A DNA stretch of 63,114 nucleotides from an uncultured Oscillospiraceae bacterium (GCA_934589065.1 CAKTNN010000012.1:1-63114), one strand, 5' to 3'; shown: positions 9,328-18,182, numbered from the stretch's first letter. The notes: generated by a model not told the origin, from the letters alone. Numbers and translations are program-made.

Positions 9328-10122
9328 ATGAATCAGTTCGCTTCTTATGAAGAGGAAAATATTCACTATTGGACAGGCCGTGCCTCCGGCTATTCCGGAG
9401 TCAACCAGGAGGAGCTGGCTTCCGACCAGAAAACCGTCTGGGGCAAAACCATTGCCCGGCGCATTGCCGCAAGATTCCCCGGAAAACGCCCGGAGAGCAT
9501 CCGGGTTCTGGATGTGGGCACGGGCCCGGGCTTTTTTGCCATTCTCCTGGCGGAGCTGGGCTATCAGGTGACGGCGGTGGACTATACCTCCTCCATGCTG
9601 GAGGAGGCCCGGCAGAACGCAGGGGCTCTGGGCAGCAGAATCGATTTCCGGCAGATGAACGCAGAGGAGCTCCTGTTTGCAGACCATAGTTTTGATGTGC
9701 TGGTAACCCGGAACGTGACCTGGAATCTGCACAACCCCGAAAAGGCCTACGCCCACTGGACAAGGGTGCTTGCGCCCGGCGGGCTGCTATTAAACTTTGA
9801 TGCCAACTGGTATCGCTACCTCTGGGATGAGGAGGCCCACCGGGGCCACAGCCTGGACCGGGAAAACCTGGCGGATTCCGACGTGCGGGATGAAACCGCC
9901 GGAACGGATGTGGATGCCATGGAGGCCATTGCCCGGCAGACGCCCCTTTCCCGGAAGCACCGTCCCGGCTGGGACTTGCAGGTGCTTCGGAATCTGGGCA
10001 TCCAGGCTGCCGCCGATGAGGAAATCTGGCGGCAGGTGTGGACAAAAGAGGAGCGTATCAACAATGCCTCCACCCCAATGTTCCTGGTAGAGGGCAGAAA
10101 AGCCCACCTGTGGGAAACATAA
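9328..10122 (+). CDS. Class I SAM-dependent methyltransferase, copy 2
   Basis: 264 aa. The SAM motif LDVGTGPGFF is at about 61-70, with AVDYTSSML as the acidic strand-2 end and FDVLVTRNVTW as motif IV. It is paralogous along its length to the protein at 8453, with an extra C-terminal stretch of about 20 residues. The substrate is unknown. The RBS AAAGGAG lies 8 bases before the ATG. A terminator and then a separate strong promoter follow, so it is not part of the cbi/hem operon. Confidence 0.85.
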   Translation: MNQFASYEEENIHYWTGRASGYSGVNQEELASDQKTVWGKTIARRIAARFPGKRPESIRVLDVGTGPGFFAILLAELGYQVTAVDYTSSMLEEARQNAGALGSRIDFRQMNAEELLFADHSFDVLVTRNVTWNLHNPEKAYAHWTRVLAPGGLLLNFDANWYRYLWDEEAHRGHSLDRENLADSDVRDETAGTDVDAMEAIARQTPLSRKHRPGWDLQVLRNLGIQAAADEEIWRQVWTKEERINNASTPMFLVEGRKAHLWET

Positions 10123-10183
10123 GCGGGGGAGCAGGGCGGCACTTTTTGGGCCGGATAACCGGAAAAGCGGGTACAACTGACGG

Positions 10184-10226
10184 AAAGCAGCGGCAGAAGG
10201 ACAGTTCCTTTTGCCGCCGCTTTTTT
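10184..10226 (+). terminator. Terminator after the second methyltransferase gene
   Basis: AAAGCAGCGGCAGAAGGA pairs with TCCTTTTGCCGCCGCTTT (two non-Watson-Crick positions) around CAGT, followed by a run of T. Confidence 0.85.
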
Positions 10227-10252
10227 GCCCTTGGATTGACCCCTGTCAAAGA

Positions 10253-10281
10253 TTGACAGGAAAGCAAAAATGCGGTATATT
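10253..10281 (+). promoter_or_regulatory. Sigma-A promoter of the cbi/hem operon
   Basis: TTGACA (10253-10258), a 17-base spacer, then TATATT (10276-10281). The predicted leader is about 100 bases. It contains short GC stems (around 10332-10356) but none of the conserved cobalamin riboswitch boxes. Confidence 0.8.
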
Positions 10282-10389
10282 CTACATTGGTGTTTTAGGC
10301 ATTGCCGCGAGAAATAAGGCAGAAAAAATGTGCAGGGCTCCCCATGGGCTGCCCTTTTACGGATTTTTATAGAGGAAAGGAACGAATTT

Positions 10390-11853
10390 ATGAAAAAAGC
10401 GATTCTGGTTGTATCCTTCGGAACCTCCTACCACGACACCCTGGAAAAGACCATTGCCGCAACGGAAAAAGCCATTGGGGAGGCTTTCCCCGGCTGGGAG
10501 GTTCGCAGAGCCTTTACCAGCAATATGATTATGAAAAAGCTCCGCTCCCGGGACGGCCTGGAAATCGACAGCGTTTCCCAGGCAATGGCAAAGCTGGAAG
10601 CCCAGGGCTATACCCATGTGGCGGTGCAGCCCACCCATGTGATGCATGGCGAAGAATATGAAAAGCTTCTTTCCCAGCTGGAGCCCTATCGGCAGCGGCT
10701 GAATATCCGGGTGGGAGAGCCCCTGCTGGATCGTCAGGAGGACTACGAGCTGGTTTCGGATGCGCTCCTGGGCTGGCTGCCCGGGGTGGCGGAGGACGAG
10801 GCTTTGGTGCTCATGGGCCACGGAACGGCCCACTATGCCAATGCGTCCTACGGTCAGCTGGAGCAGAATTTGCAGGATCGGCAGAAAAATGTGTATGTTG
10901 CCACGGTGGAAGGTTATCCCACCCTGGAGCGGGTAATCAGACTCTTGAAAGGCCGCCCGGAAATTAAAAAAATCACCCTGGCGCCCTTTATGCTGGTAGC
11001 CGGTGACCATGCCCGGAACGACATGGCGGGGGATGACGACTCCTGGAAGCGGGAGCTGGAAGATGCGGGCTATTCCGTCCAATGCATTTTGCAGGGCCTT
11101 GGAGAGTGCCCCGCCATCCGGCAGCTGTTTGTAGAGCACTGCGCCCAGGCGGTGGAGGCCCTTCATGCCCAGGGCAAGCTCTGGGGCGTGGGCGTTGGCC
11201 CTGGGGATCCGGAGTTACTGACCCTGAAGGCCATCCGGGTGCTGGAACAGGCGGATGTGATTCTGGCGCCAGATACCGGAAAGGCAGACAAAACGGCTCT
11301 GAACATCATCCGGGATCATCTGAACGGGAAAAAACCCGTTTTGGTGTCCACCCCCATGACTCGGGACAAGCAAAGGCTGGAAATTGCTTATAAGGCCGCC
11401 GCTTATGATATTATTCAATATCTGAAAGCGGGCAAGCAGGTGGCCTTTATCACCCTGGGAGATCCCACTGTCTATTCTACCTATATGTACATTCACGATC
11501 TGGTGCGCGCCCAGGGCTATGCCGTAGAGGTTGTGCCCGGTGTGCCCTCCTTCTGCGCTGCCGCCGCCCGGCTGAATATCTCCCTGTGCCAGGGCAGCGA
11601 GCCCCTGCTGGTGATTCCCGCCTCCCACAATGCGAAATCGCTGCTGGATGTGCCTGCCAACAAGGTGTTTATGAAGGCAGGCTCCGGCATTCTGGAGCTG
11701 AAAAAGACTCTGGAAGAAAAGAGTATGCTGCAAAACGCTGCCATGGTGGAAAATTGCAGTATGGAAAATGAGCAGGTCTATCCGGACTTCCGGCAGCTGG
11801 ATAAGCCCACCGGCTATTTCTCCCTGGTGATTGTAAAGGAGGAGAACCGATGA
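10390..11853 (+). CDS. cbiK-cbiL: CbiK-CbiL fusion: cobaltochelatase / precorrin-2 C20-methyltransferase
   Basis: 487 aa, with RBS GGAAAGGA. Residues 1-260 are an anaerobic sirohydrochlorin cobaltochelatase: FGTSYHDT at the N-terminus, VQPTHVMHG, the catalytic LMGHGTAHYAN (His144) and AGDHARNDMAGDDDSWK (His207), matching the two metal-binding histidines of CbiK. Residues about 264-487 are a tetrapyrrole methylase of CbiL type: LWGVGVGPGDPELLTLKA (SAM loop), TLGDPTVYST and VVPGVPSFCAAAARL. One chain therefore inserts Co2+ into sirohydrochlorin and adds the C20 methyl group, consecutive steps of anaerobic B12 synthesis. The remaining cbi genes are not in the window. It heads the operon and overlaps the next gene by 4 bases (ATGA). 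Confidence 0.92.
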   Translation: MKKAILVVSFGTSYHDTLEKTIAATEKAIGEAFPGWEVRRAFTSNMIMKKLRSRDGLEIDSVSQAMAKLEAQGYTHVAVQPTHVMHGEEYEKLLSQLEPYRQRLNIRVGEPLLDRQEDYELVSDALLGWLPGVAEDEALVLMGHGTAHYANASYGQLEQNLQDRQKNVYVATVEGYPTLERVIRLLKGRPEIKKITLAPFMLVAGDHARNDMAGDDDSWKRELEDAGYSVQCILQGLGECPAIRQLFVEHCAQAVEALHAQGKLWGVGVGPGDPELLTLKAIRVLEQADVILAPDTGKADKTALNIIRDHLNGKKPVLVSTPMTRDKQRLEIAYKAAAYDIIQYLKAGKQVAFITLGDPTVYSTYMYIHDLVRAQGYAVEVVPGVPSFCAAAARLNISLCQGSEPLLVIPASHNAKSLLDVPANKVFMKAGSGILELKKTLEEKSMLQNAAMVENCSMENEQVYPDFRQLDKPTGYFSLVIVKEENR

Positions 11854-13271
11854 GCCTTCTGATGTCCGGCCTGGATTGCCATAGAGCCGGCGTGGAGCTT
11901 CGGGAAAAGCTGGCCTTTTCCCGGCAGCAGGTGCAGGATTGCGTCGGCTGGATGGCAGCGCAGCCCGGAATTTCCGGCTGTGTGCTCCTGAGCACCTGCA
12001 ACCGGACGGAAATTTACCTCAGCGGGGATGCGGAGCTAAGCCCCTGGCGGCTGCTGTGCCGCTGGGCAAACGCCCCGGAAGACGCCCTGGAGCCCTACTT
12101 TACCACCCGGATCGGGGAGGAAGCGGCAGGCCACCTGATGCAGGTGGCCTGTGGCCTGCACTCCCAGATTTTGGGGGAGGATCAGATTATTACCCAGGTG
12201 CGCATCGCCATGGAGCTTGCCCAGGCGTGCGGTGGGGCAGACCCCGCCCTGGCGGCCCTGTTCCGCCGGGCGGTAACCGCCGGAAAACGGGCAAAGACGG
12301 AGGTGCACCTTCGCCGGGGCAGCCCCTCCATGGGAACGCAGTGCCGGGATATTCTGGAAAAGGAACTGGGCACCCTGGAAAATAAACGCATAGTGGTCAT
12401 CGGCAACGGGCAGATGGGCCGCCTGGCGGCGGAAATCCTCTATGATGCCGGTGCACAGGTTTCCGTAACCCTGCGCACCTATCGTCATGGGGAGACCGTC
12501 GTCCCCAGGGGCTGCGGCACGGTGCCCTACGAGGAGCGGCTGGCGGCCCTGGAAAAGGCGGATGCTCTGGTGTCTGCCACCACCAGCCCCCACTATACCG
12601 TAACACGGGAGCAGCTGGACAGCCTGGGGAATTTACCCAAGGTTGCCGTGGATTTGGCAGTGCCCAGAGATATCGAGCCAAGCTGCGCCCAAAAACTGAA
12701 GCTTTACGATACCGATGACCTGGGAACCGGCGGCCCCGGAACGCCGGAGGAGCTTTCTGCCATCCGGGCCATTGCCCAGGAGGAGCTGGAGCGCTTCCGG
12801 CAGTGGCAGAAGCGGCAGAGCGCCGCCCAGAGAGGACTGCGTTTTCCGCTGTTTGTGGACTTGTCCGACAAACTGGTGGTGCTCATTGGCGGGGGAACCA
12901 TTGCTTCCCGCCGGATTGCATCTTTGCGGCTGTTTGGCTGCGAAATCAAGGTGATTTCCCCGGAGCTTATGTGCAGCTCCGAGGGCCTGACCTGGCTGGA
13001 ACGGGAATATATCCCCGGTGATTTGGATGGGGCAGCCATTGCGGTTGCCGCTACGGATAACCGGGGGGTGAACCATGCCGTCTGGGAGGAGGCCCAAAGG
13101 CTGGGCATTCCCGTGTCCGTGGCGGACTGCGAAAAGGAGTGCACCTTCTATTTCCCCGCGATCTGCACCGGGAAAAATCTGGTAGCCGGTGTGGTATCCA
13201 CAGGTAAGGATCACCACCGTACCGCCCGGGCTGCCAAGGAGATCCGTAAAATATTGGAGGAACTGGAATGA
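11850..13271 (+). CDS. hemA: Glutamyl-tRNA reductase fused to precorrin-2 dehydrogenase
   Basis: 473 aa. Residues 1-325 are glutamyl-tRNA reductase: catalytic Cys50 in LLSTCNRTEIY, the LHSQILGEDQI segment, and an NADPH domain with VVIGNGQMG (183-190). Residues about 330-473 match the N-terminal domain of siroheme synthase (precorrin-2 dehydrogenase): FPLFVDLSDK, the NAD motif VVLIGGGTIASRRI and the typical EKECTFYFPAI segment. The fusion makes glutamate-1-semialdehyde and also oxidises precorrin-2 to sirohydrochlorin, linking the first and a late step. The usual GluTR C-terminal dimerisation domain seems reduced to one helix (about 298-328). It overlaps hemC by 4 bases. Confidence 0.92.
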   Translation: MSLLMSGLDCHRAGVELREKLAFSRQQVQDCVGWMAAQPGISGCVLLSTCNRTEIYLSGDAELSPWRLLCRWANAPEDALEPYFTTRIGEEAAGHLMQVACGLHSQILGEDQIITQVRIAMELAQACGGADPALAALFRRAVTAGKRAKTEVHLRRGSPSMGTQCRDILEKELGTLENKRIVVIGNGQMGRLAAEILYDAGAQVSVTLRTYRHGETVVPRGCGTVPYEERLAALEKADALVSATTSPHYTVTREQLDSLGNLPKVAVDLAVPRDIEPSCAQKLKLYDTDDLGTGGPGTPEELSAIRAIAQEELERFRQWQKRQSAAQRGLRFPLFVDLSDKLVVLIGGGTIASRRIASLRLFGCEIKVISPELMCSSEGLTWLEREYIPGDLDGAAIAVAATDNRGVNHAVWEEAQRLGIPVSVADCEKECTFYFPAICTGKNLVAGVVSTGKDHHRTARAAKEIRKILEELE

Positions 13272-14143
13272 AATTACGTTTTGGCAGCCGGGAGAGCCGG
13301 CTCGCGGTGATCCAGAGCCGGATGGTGATGGACGCGGTGCAGCAGACCTGCCCCCAGGCAGAGCTGGAACTTGTGACTATGAAGACCACCGGCGACAAGA
13401 TATTGGACAGAACCCTGGATCAGATCGGGGGAAAGGGCCTGTTTGTCAAGGAGCTGGATTTGGCCCTGCGGGAGGGGAAGGTGGATTTTACCGTCCACTC
13501 CCTAAAGGATATGCCCATGGAAACTCCGGAGGATCTGCCCTTGGTGGCCTTTTCCCGGCGGGCAGACCCCAGGGATGCCCTGGTGCTGCCGGAGGGGGCA
13601 AAGGAGCTTGACCCCCATAAGCCCATCGGCTGCTCTTCCCGCCGCAGGCAGCTGCAGCTAAAAAAACTCTACCCGGAGTTTGACGTGCAGCCCGTCCGGG
13701 GCAACGTCCAGACCCGGCTTAAAAAGCTGGACGAAGGACAGTATAGCGCCCTGGTTCTGGCGGCGGCGGGGCTCAAACGGCTGAATTTGGAGAGCCGTAT
13801 CAGCCGGTATTTTTCCATAGAGGAGATTCTGCCGGCGGCGGGCCAGGCCATTCTGGCAGTCCAGGCCCGGCAAGGCACGGATGTAACCCCATTGCAGGGT
13901 GTGCAGGATGAGGATGCCGCTGCCTGTGCCAAGGCCGAGCGGGCCTTTGTCCGGCAGCTGGACGGGGGCTGTACCTCCCCGGTGGCGGCCTTTGCCCAGG
14001 TGGAGGGAGAAAACCTGACCCTCACCGGGCTGTACGTAAGCCAGGATGAAACCGTTATGCGCCGGGGTCAAATCTGCGGCCCCAGAGAAAATGCCGAAGA
14101 GCTGGGCGCGCTTTTGGCACTCCGGCTGAAAGAAGGAGAATAA
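13268..14143 (+). CDS. hemC: Hydroxymethylbilane synthase
   Basis: 291 aa. It polymerises four porphobilinogens into hydroxymethylbilane. Motifs: FGSRESRLAVIQS at the N-terminus, HSLKDMP with catalytic Asp81, GCSSRRR, RGNVQTRL, and DGGCTSPVAA where Cys235 anchors the dipyrromethane cofactor. The length is slightly below the usual 305-315. It overlaps hemA by 4 bases and is one base from cobA-hemD, so translation is probably coupled. Confidence 0.97.
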   Translation: MKLRFGSRESRLAVIQSRMVMDAVQQTCPQAELELVTMKTTGDKILDRTLDQIGGKGLFVKELDLALREGKVDFTVHSLKDMPMETPEDLPLVAFSRRADPRDALVLPEGAKELDPHKPIGCSSRRRQLQLKKLYPEFDVQPVRGNVQTRLKKLDEGQYSALVLAAAGLKRLNLESRISRYFSIEEILPAAGQAILAVQARQGTDVTPLQGVQDEDAAACAKAERAFVRQLDGGCTSPVAAFAQVEGENLTLTGLYVSQDETVMRRGQICGPRENAEELGALLALRLKEGE

Positions 14144-14144
14144 T

Positions 14145-15623
14145 ATGGGCAGTGTGATTTTGGTGGGGGCAGGCCCCGGAGATCCGGGTCTTCTGACCCA
14201 AAAGGGCCGTCAGGCCCTGGAAAATGCACAGGTAGTGGTGTTTGACCGGCTGGTGAGCCCTGCCATCCTTTCCCTTATCCCCAAGGATGCGGAGGCCATC
14301 GATGTGGGCAAGGAGTCCAGCCATCATCTGGTTCCCCAGGAGGAGATCAACCGGATCCTTCTGCGCAAGGCCCAGGAGGGCAAACGGGTGGTGCGGCTGA
14401 AAGGCGGCGACCCCTTCCTCTTTGGCCGGGGAGGCGAAGAGCTGGAATTATTGGAGGAGGCGGGCATTCCCTTCCAGGTCGTGCCCGGAGTTACCTCGGC
14501 CCTTTCCGTGCCTGCCTATGCAGGCATCCCCGTAACCCATCGGGATTTTTGCTCCTCTCTGCACATCATCACGGGCCACGCAAGGGCAGGGGCGGAGCTG
14601 CACATTGATTTTGATGCCCTGCGGCGCACCGGGGGAACCCTGGTGTTTCTTATGAGCGTTACCAGCCTGCCGAAAATCTGCGATGGGCTGTTGGGGGCAG
14701 GCATGGAGCCCAATATGCCCGCCGCCGTTATTGAAAAGGGGACGCTGCCGGGGCAGCGGAAGCTGATTTCCACCCTGGAAAATCTCCCCAGGGATGCAGC
14801 CAATGCCAACATAAAGAGCCCTGCCATTATTGTGGTGGGCAAGGTTTGCGCTCTTTCCAACCGCTTTGATTGGTTCGATTCTCTGCCCCTAAAGGGGAAA
14901 ACCGTGGTGGTCACCCGCCCGGAAAACCGCAGCGGGGCGCTGATTCAAAAACTCCGGGGCCAGGGGGCGGAGGTCATTGATTACCCCTGCATCCGCACAG
15001 TGCCCAGAGAGCCTGCGCCCTTGGTGGAGATTGCCATCGAAAAGCTGAACACCTATCGCTGCCTGGTATTCACCAGTCCGGCAGGGCCGGAAATCTTCTT
15101 TGACCACCTCCACAGGGCGGGAAAGGATGCCCGGGCCCTGGCGGGACTCACCTTGGCAGCCATTGGCCCCAAGACGGCAAAGGCCTTGGAAAAGTACGGG
15201 CTGTATGCCGATATTGTGCCGAAGACCTACGATTCTGCCCACCTGGCGGAAGCTTTGGCGGCGGTTCCCGGGCCGGTACTGTTGTGCCGGGCAAGTAAAG
15301 GCAGCGATGCCGTGCCCCGGATGCTGGAAGAAAAAGGCATTCCTTATGCGGATGTGGCCTGCTACGATACGGTGTATGCAGCCCCCGACCCCCAGAAAAT
15401 CGATGGGCTTTTGCAGAAGCGGCTCTTGGTGACCTTTACCAGCGCCTCTACCGTCCGGGGCTTTGTGGAAAGCCTGCCGGGGCGTGACCTGAAAAACGTT
15501 TTGGGCTGCTGCATTGGGCCCCAGACCCAGGCAGAGGCAAAAAAGTATGGGCTGGATACGGCTCTTTCCCAGGAGGCAACCATGGAGTCCCTTTTGGAAT
15601 GCATTGCAGCAATAGACGAGTAG
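14145..15623 (+). CDS. cobA-hemD: CobA-HemD fusion: uroporphyrinogen III methyltransferase / synthase
   Basis: 492 aa. Residues 1-240 are the SAM-dependent uroporphyrinogen III C-methyltransferase: VILVGAGPGDPGLLT, the VVRLKGGDPFLFGRGGEE motif and VVPGVTSALSVPAYAGIPVTHR. Residues about 247-492 are uroporphyrinogen III synthase: KTVVVTRPENRSG, VFTSPAGPEIFF and FTSASTVRGF. The fusion closes the tetrapyrrole ring and makes precorrin-2, steering flux to siroheme/B12. Such fusions are common in Clostridia. One base separates it from hemC. Confidence 0.96.
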   Translation: MGSVILVGAGPGDPGLLTQKGRQALENAQVVVFDRLVSPAILSLIPKDAEAIDVGKESSHHLVPQEEINRILLRKAQEGKRVVRLKGGDPFLFGRGGEELELLEEAGIPFQVVPGVTSALSVPAYAGIPVTHRDFCSSLHIITGHARAGAELHIDFDALRRTGGTLVFLMSVTSLPKICDGLLGAGMEPNMPAAVIEKGTLPGQRKLISTLENLPRDAANANIKSPAIIVVGKVCALSNRFDWFDSLPLKGKTVVVTRPENRSGALIQKLRGQGAEVIDYPCIRTVPREPAPLVEIAIEKLNTYRCLVFTSPAGPEIFFDHLHRAGKDARALAGLTLAAIGPKTAKALEKYGLYADIVPKTYDSAHLAEALAAVPGPVLLCRASKGSDAVPRMLEEKGIPYADVACYDTVYAAPDPQKIDGLLQKRLLVTFTSASTVRGFVESLPGRDLKNVLGCCIGPQTQAEAKKYGLDTALSQEATMESLLECIAAIDE

Positions 15624-15685
15624 GATAAAAAACGGACGGTTGAAAACCATCACGCAATATAATAGCAAAGGAAGTAGCAAAAATC

Positions 15686-16669
15686 ATGGATATGACCATT
15701 CGTCCCCGCAGGCTTCGTTCCTGCGACAATCTCCGCCGCATGGTGCGGGAAACCCGGGTATCCCCGGACAGCCTGATTTATCCCCTGTTCCTCATTGAGG
15801 GGGAGAATATCAAGGAGCCCATTCCCTCCCTGGATGGGCAGTACCGCTATTCCCCGGATCGGGTTTGTGAGGAAATTGAGGAGTGCCTGGCTTTCGGCGT
15901 CAGTCGGGTGCTGCTCTTCGGCATCCCTGCCCACAAGGATGCCATTGGTTCCGGTGCCTGGGACCCCAACGGCGTTGTCCAGCAGGGAATCCGGGCCATC
16001 AAGGCCAAATTCCCCCAGATGTATGTCATCACCGATGTGTGTATGTGCGAGTACACTGACCACGGTCACTGCGGCATTCTGTGTGATCATACTGTGGACA
16101 ACGATAAGACCCTGGAGGTGCTCGCCAAAACGGCCCTGTCCCATGTTCAGGCCGGTGCGGATATGGTAGCTCCCTCGGATATGATGGATGGGCGGATTGC
16201 CGCCATTCGTCAGACTCTGGATGAAAACGGCTTTGTTTCCACCCCCATTATGTCCTATTCTGCCAAGTATGCCTCTGCGTTCTATGGCCCCTTCCGGGAT
16301 GCCGCCGGTTCTGCCCCTGCCTTTGGTGACCGCAAGGGCTACCAGATGGATCCCCACAACCGCAAGGAAGCCATGAAGGAGTGCGCACTGGATGTGGAAG
16401 AGGGTGCAGACATCCTGATGGTCAAGCCTGCTCTGAGCTACCTGGATATCATCCGGGAGTGCTCCGATGCCTTTGATCTGCCCATGGCAGCCTACTCCGT
16501 CAGCGGCGAATACGCCATGATCAAGGCCGCAGGCAAGGCGGGCCTCATCGATGAGCACCGGGTTATGTGTGAAAGCGCCCTGTCCATTTACCGGGCAGGG
16601 GCAAGCATCCTCATCACCTATTTTGCCAAGGAGCTGGCACAGGCTATGAAGAAAGGGGAGCTGGGCTAA
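15686..16669 (+). CDS. hemB: Porphobilinogen synthase
   Basis: 327 aa. It condenses two 5-aminolevulinates into porphobilinogen. It has the zinc site DVCMCEYTDHGHCG (Cys119, Cys121, Cys129), Schiff-base lysines in SYSAKYASAFYGPFR (Lys194) and MVKPALSYLD (Lys247), and the NGVVQ loop of the family. Three cysteines indicate a Zn-dependent enzyme. The 62-base gap before it holds AAAGGAAG and a TATAAT with no good -35, so an internal promoter is possible but unproven. Confidence 0.98.
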   Translation: MDMTIRPRRLRSCDNLRRMVRETRVSPDSLIYPLFLIEGENIKEPIPSLDGQYRYSPDRVCEEIEECLAFGVSRVLLFGIPAHKDAIGSGAWDPNGVVQQGIRAIKAKFPQMYVITDVCMCEYTDHGHCGILCDHTVDNDKTLEVLAKTALSHVQAGADMVAPSDMMDGRIAAIRQTLDENGFVSTPIMSYSAKYASAFYGPFRDAAGSAPAFGDRKGYQMDPHNRKEAMKECALDVEEGADILMVKPALSYLDIIRECSDAFDLPMAAYSVSGEYAMIKAAGKAGLIDEHRVMCESALSIYRAGASILITYFAKELAQAMKKGELG

Positions 16670-17932
16670 ATGACGCGTTCGGAAAGTCTGTTTGAGCAGG
16701 CCCAGGCTGTGATGCCCGGCGGTGTCAATTCTCCCGTTCGGGCCTGCCGCGCAGTGGGCACTTACCCCAGATTCCTGGAAAAAGGCCTGGGCAGCCACGT
16801 CTGGGATGTGGACGGCAAGGAATACATCGATTTGATCTGCTCCTGGGGCCCGCTGATTCTGGGCCACTGCCAGGCGGATGTGGAAAAAGCGGTGGCGGAG
16901 TCCATCGGCAAGGGTCTGAGCTTCGGTGCACCCACGGCAATCGAGGTGGAGATGGCTCAGCTGGTGTGCAAGCTCACCGGGGTAGAGATGGTGCGGATGG
17001 TGAATTCCGGCACCGAGGCGGTGATGTCCGCCCTGCGGCTGGCCCGGGGCGCAACGGGCCGCAGTAAGATCCTTAAGTTTGCCGGCTGCTACCATGGACA
17101 TTCCGATTCCATGCTGGTAAAGGCAGGCTCCGGGGCCCTCACCGGCGGTGCGCCGGATTCTGCCGGTGTGCCCAAGGAGATGGCGGGGGATACCCTGACG
17201 GCGGACTATAACGATCTTGGCAGCGTGCGTACCCTGCTGGAAGCAAATGTTGGACAGGTGGCTGCCATCATTGTAGAGCCTGTGGCTGCCAATATGGGTG
17301 TCGTGCCGCCCCAGCCGGGCTTTTTGCAGGGTCTGCGGCAGCTGTGTGATGAATTCGGCGCGCTGCTGATTTTTGACGAGGTAATTACCGGCTTCCGGCT
17401 GGCATTGGGGGGCGCACAGGAATATTTCGGCGTGAAGGCCGACCTGGTGACCTACGGAAAGATCATCGGCGGCGGTATGCCCGTAGGCGCTTACGGCGGC
17501 AGCCGAAAGCTGATGGAGCTGGTGGCGCCCTTGGGCCCGGTGTATCAGGCGGGCACGCTCTCCGGCAATCCCGTTGCCATGGCGGCGGGACTGCAGCAGC
17601 TGAAACTGCTGCAAGCCCATCCGGAAATCTATGAGAGACTGGAACGCCACGGCAAAATGCTCCAGGAGGGACTGCAAAATGCCTTGAAGGGCCAGGATGC
17701 GCAGGTAAACCGGGTGGGCTCCATCCTGACGGTGTTCTTTACCCGTGAGCCCGTTACGGGCTACGCAGGGGCGAAGAGCTCCAATCTGGAAAAATTTAAG
17801 CAGTGGTATCTGGGGCTGATTGCCAGGGGCATTTACGCCGCGCCCAGCCAGTTTGAAGCGATGTTCCTGTCCGATGCCCACACCGATGCGGATATAGAAG
17901 CGGTTATTCGGGCAGCGGAAGCAATTTTTTGA
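16670..17932 (+). CDS. hemL: Glutamate-1-semialdehyde 2,1-aminomutase
   Basis: 420 aa, beginning directly after the hemB stop (TAAATG). It is a PLP enzyme making 5-aminolevulinate. Motifs: MPGGVNSPVRAC, VNSGTEAVMSALRLARG, FAGCYHGHSDSML, LLIFDEVITGFR and YGKIIGGGMPVGAYGG with PLP Lys264. With HemA, HemB, HemC and CobA-HemD it gives a complete C5 route from glutamyl-tRNA to precorrin-2 within one operon. It is the last gene before the B12 riboswitch; no terminator was seen between them. Confidence 0.98.
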   Translation: MTRSESLFEQAQAVMPGGVNSPVRACRAVGTYPRFLEKGLGSHVWDVDGKEYIDLICSWGPLILGHCQADVEKAVAESIGKGLSFGAPTAIEVEMAQLVCKLTGVEMVRMVNSGTEAVMSALRLARGATGRSKILKFAGCYHGHSDSMLVKAGSGALTGGAPDSAGVPKEMAGDTLTADYNDLGSVRTLLEANVGQVAAIIVEPVAANMGVVPPQPGFLQGLRQLCDEFGALLIFDEVITGFRLALGGAQEYFGVKADLVTYGKIIGGGMPVGAYGGSRKLMELVAPLGPVYQAGTLSGNPVAMAAGLQQLKLLQAHPEIYERLERHGKMLQEGLQNALKGQDAQVNRVGSILTVFFTREPVTGYAGAKSSNLEKFKQWYLGLIARGIYAAPSQFEAMFLSDAHTDADIEAVIRAAEAIF

Positions 17933-17962
17933 CAAAAGAAACGGCATATTTTTGCAAAAACC

Positions 17963-17991
17963 TTGACATGGGTGCACCGCTGTGCGATAAT
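17963..17991 (+). promoter_or_regulatory. Sigma-A promoter upstream of the cobalamin riboswitch
   Basis: TTGACA (17963-17968), a 17-base spacer, then GATAAT (17986-17991). It starts 30 bases after the hemL stop, so the transporter operon has its own start even if some hem transcript reads through. Confidence 0.85.
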
Positions 17992-18004
17992 AACAGAAAG
18001 TTCA

Positions 18005-18182
18005 TAAAGTCGGCTGTTGTGCCGCAGAGGATAAGTTCGGGCGAGAGCCCGATCAAAAGGGAATCCGGTGAAAATCCGGGACGATCCCGTCACTGTGATA
18101 GCCAGCCCAAAGCGAGATGCCACTGGGGGCAACCCTGGGAAGGTGCTGCGGGTGTTTAACGCTTAAGTCAGGAGACCTGCTT
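18005..18182 (+). promoter_or_regulatory. Cobalamin (B12) riboswitch aptamer
   Basis: It carries the conserved order of a cobalamin aptamer: AAAAGGGAATCCGGTG at about 18055-18070, TCCCGTCACTGT at 18085-18096, GCCACTG at about 18119, and the B12 box AGTCAGGAGACCTGC at 18166-18180. The outer CCGCAG (18022-18027) can pair with CTGCGG (18146-18151). Boundaries are approximate. It is followed by an intrinsic terminator, so binding probably stops transcription of the transporter operon. Confidence 0.95.

Noticed and set aside
8453..10122. The two methyltransferases as cobalamin-pathway methylases (CbiT or CbiL types)
   Set aside because: They have the class I Rossmann SAM motif and small-molecule methyltransferase layout, not the tetrapyrrole methylase fold, and a terminator and new promoter separate them from the cbi/hem operon.
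10282..10389. The cbi/hem leader as a second cobalamin riboswitch
   Set aside because: It is too short and lacks the GCCACTG-like and B12-box sequences found at 18005-18182; only short GC stems are visible.
15650..17977. A 775-codon open frame antisense to hemB and hemL
   Set aside because: The sense strand has complete hemB and hemL with all catalytic residues.
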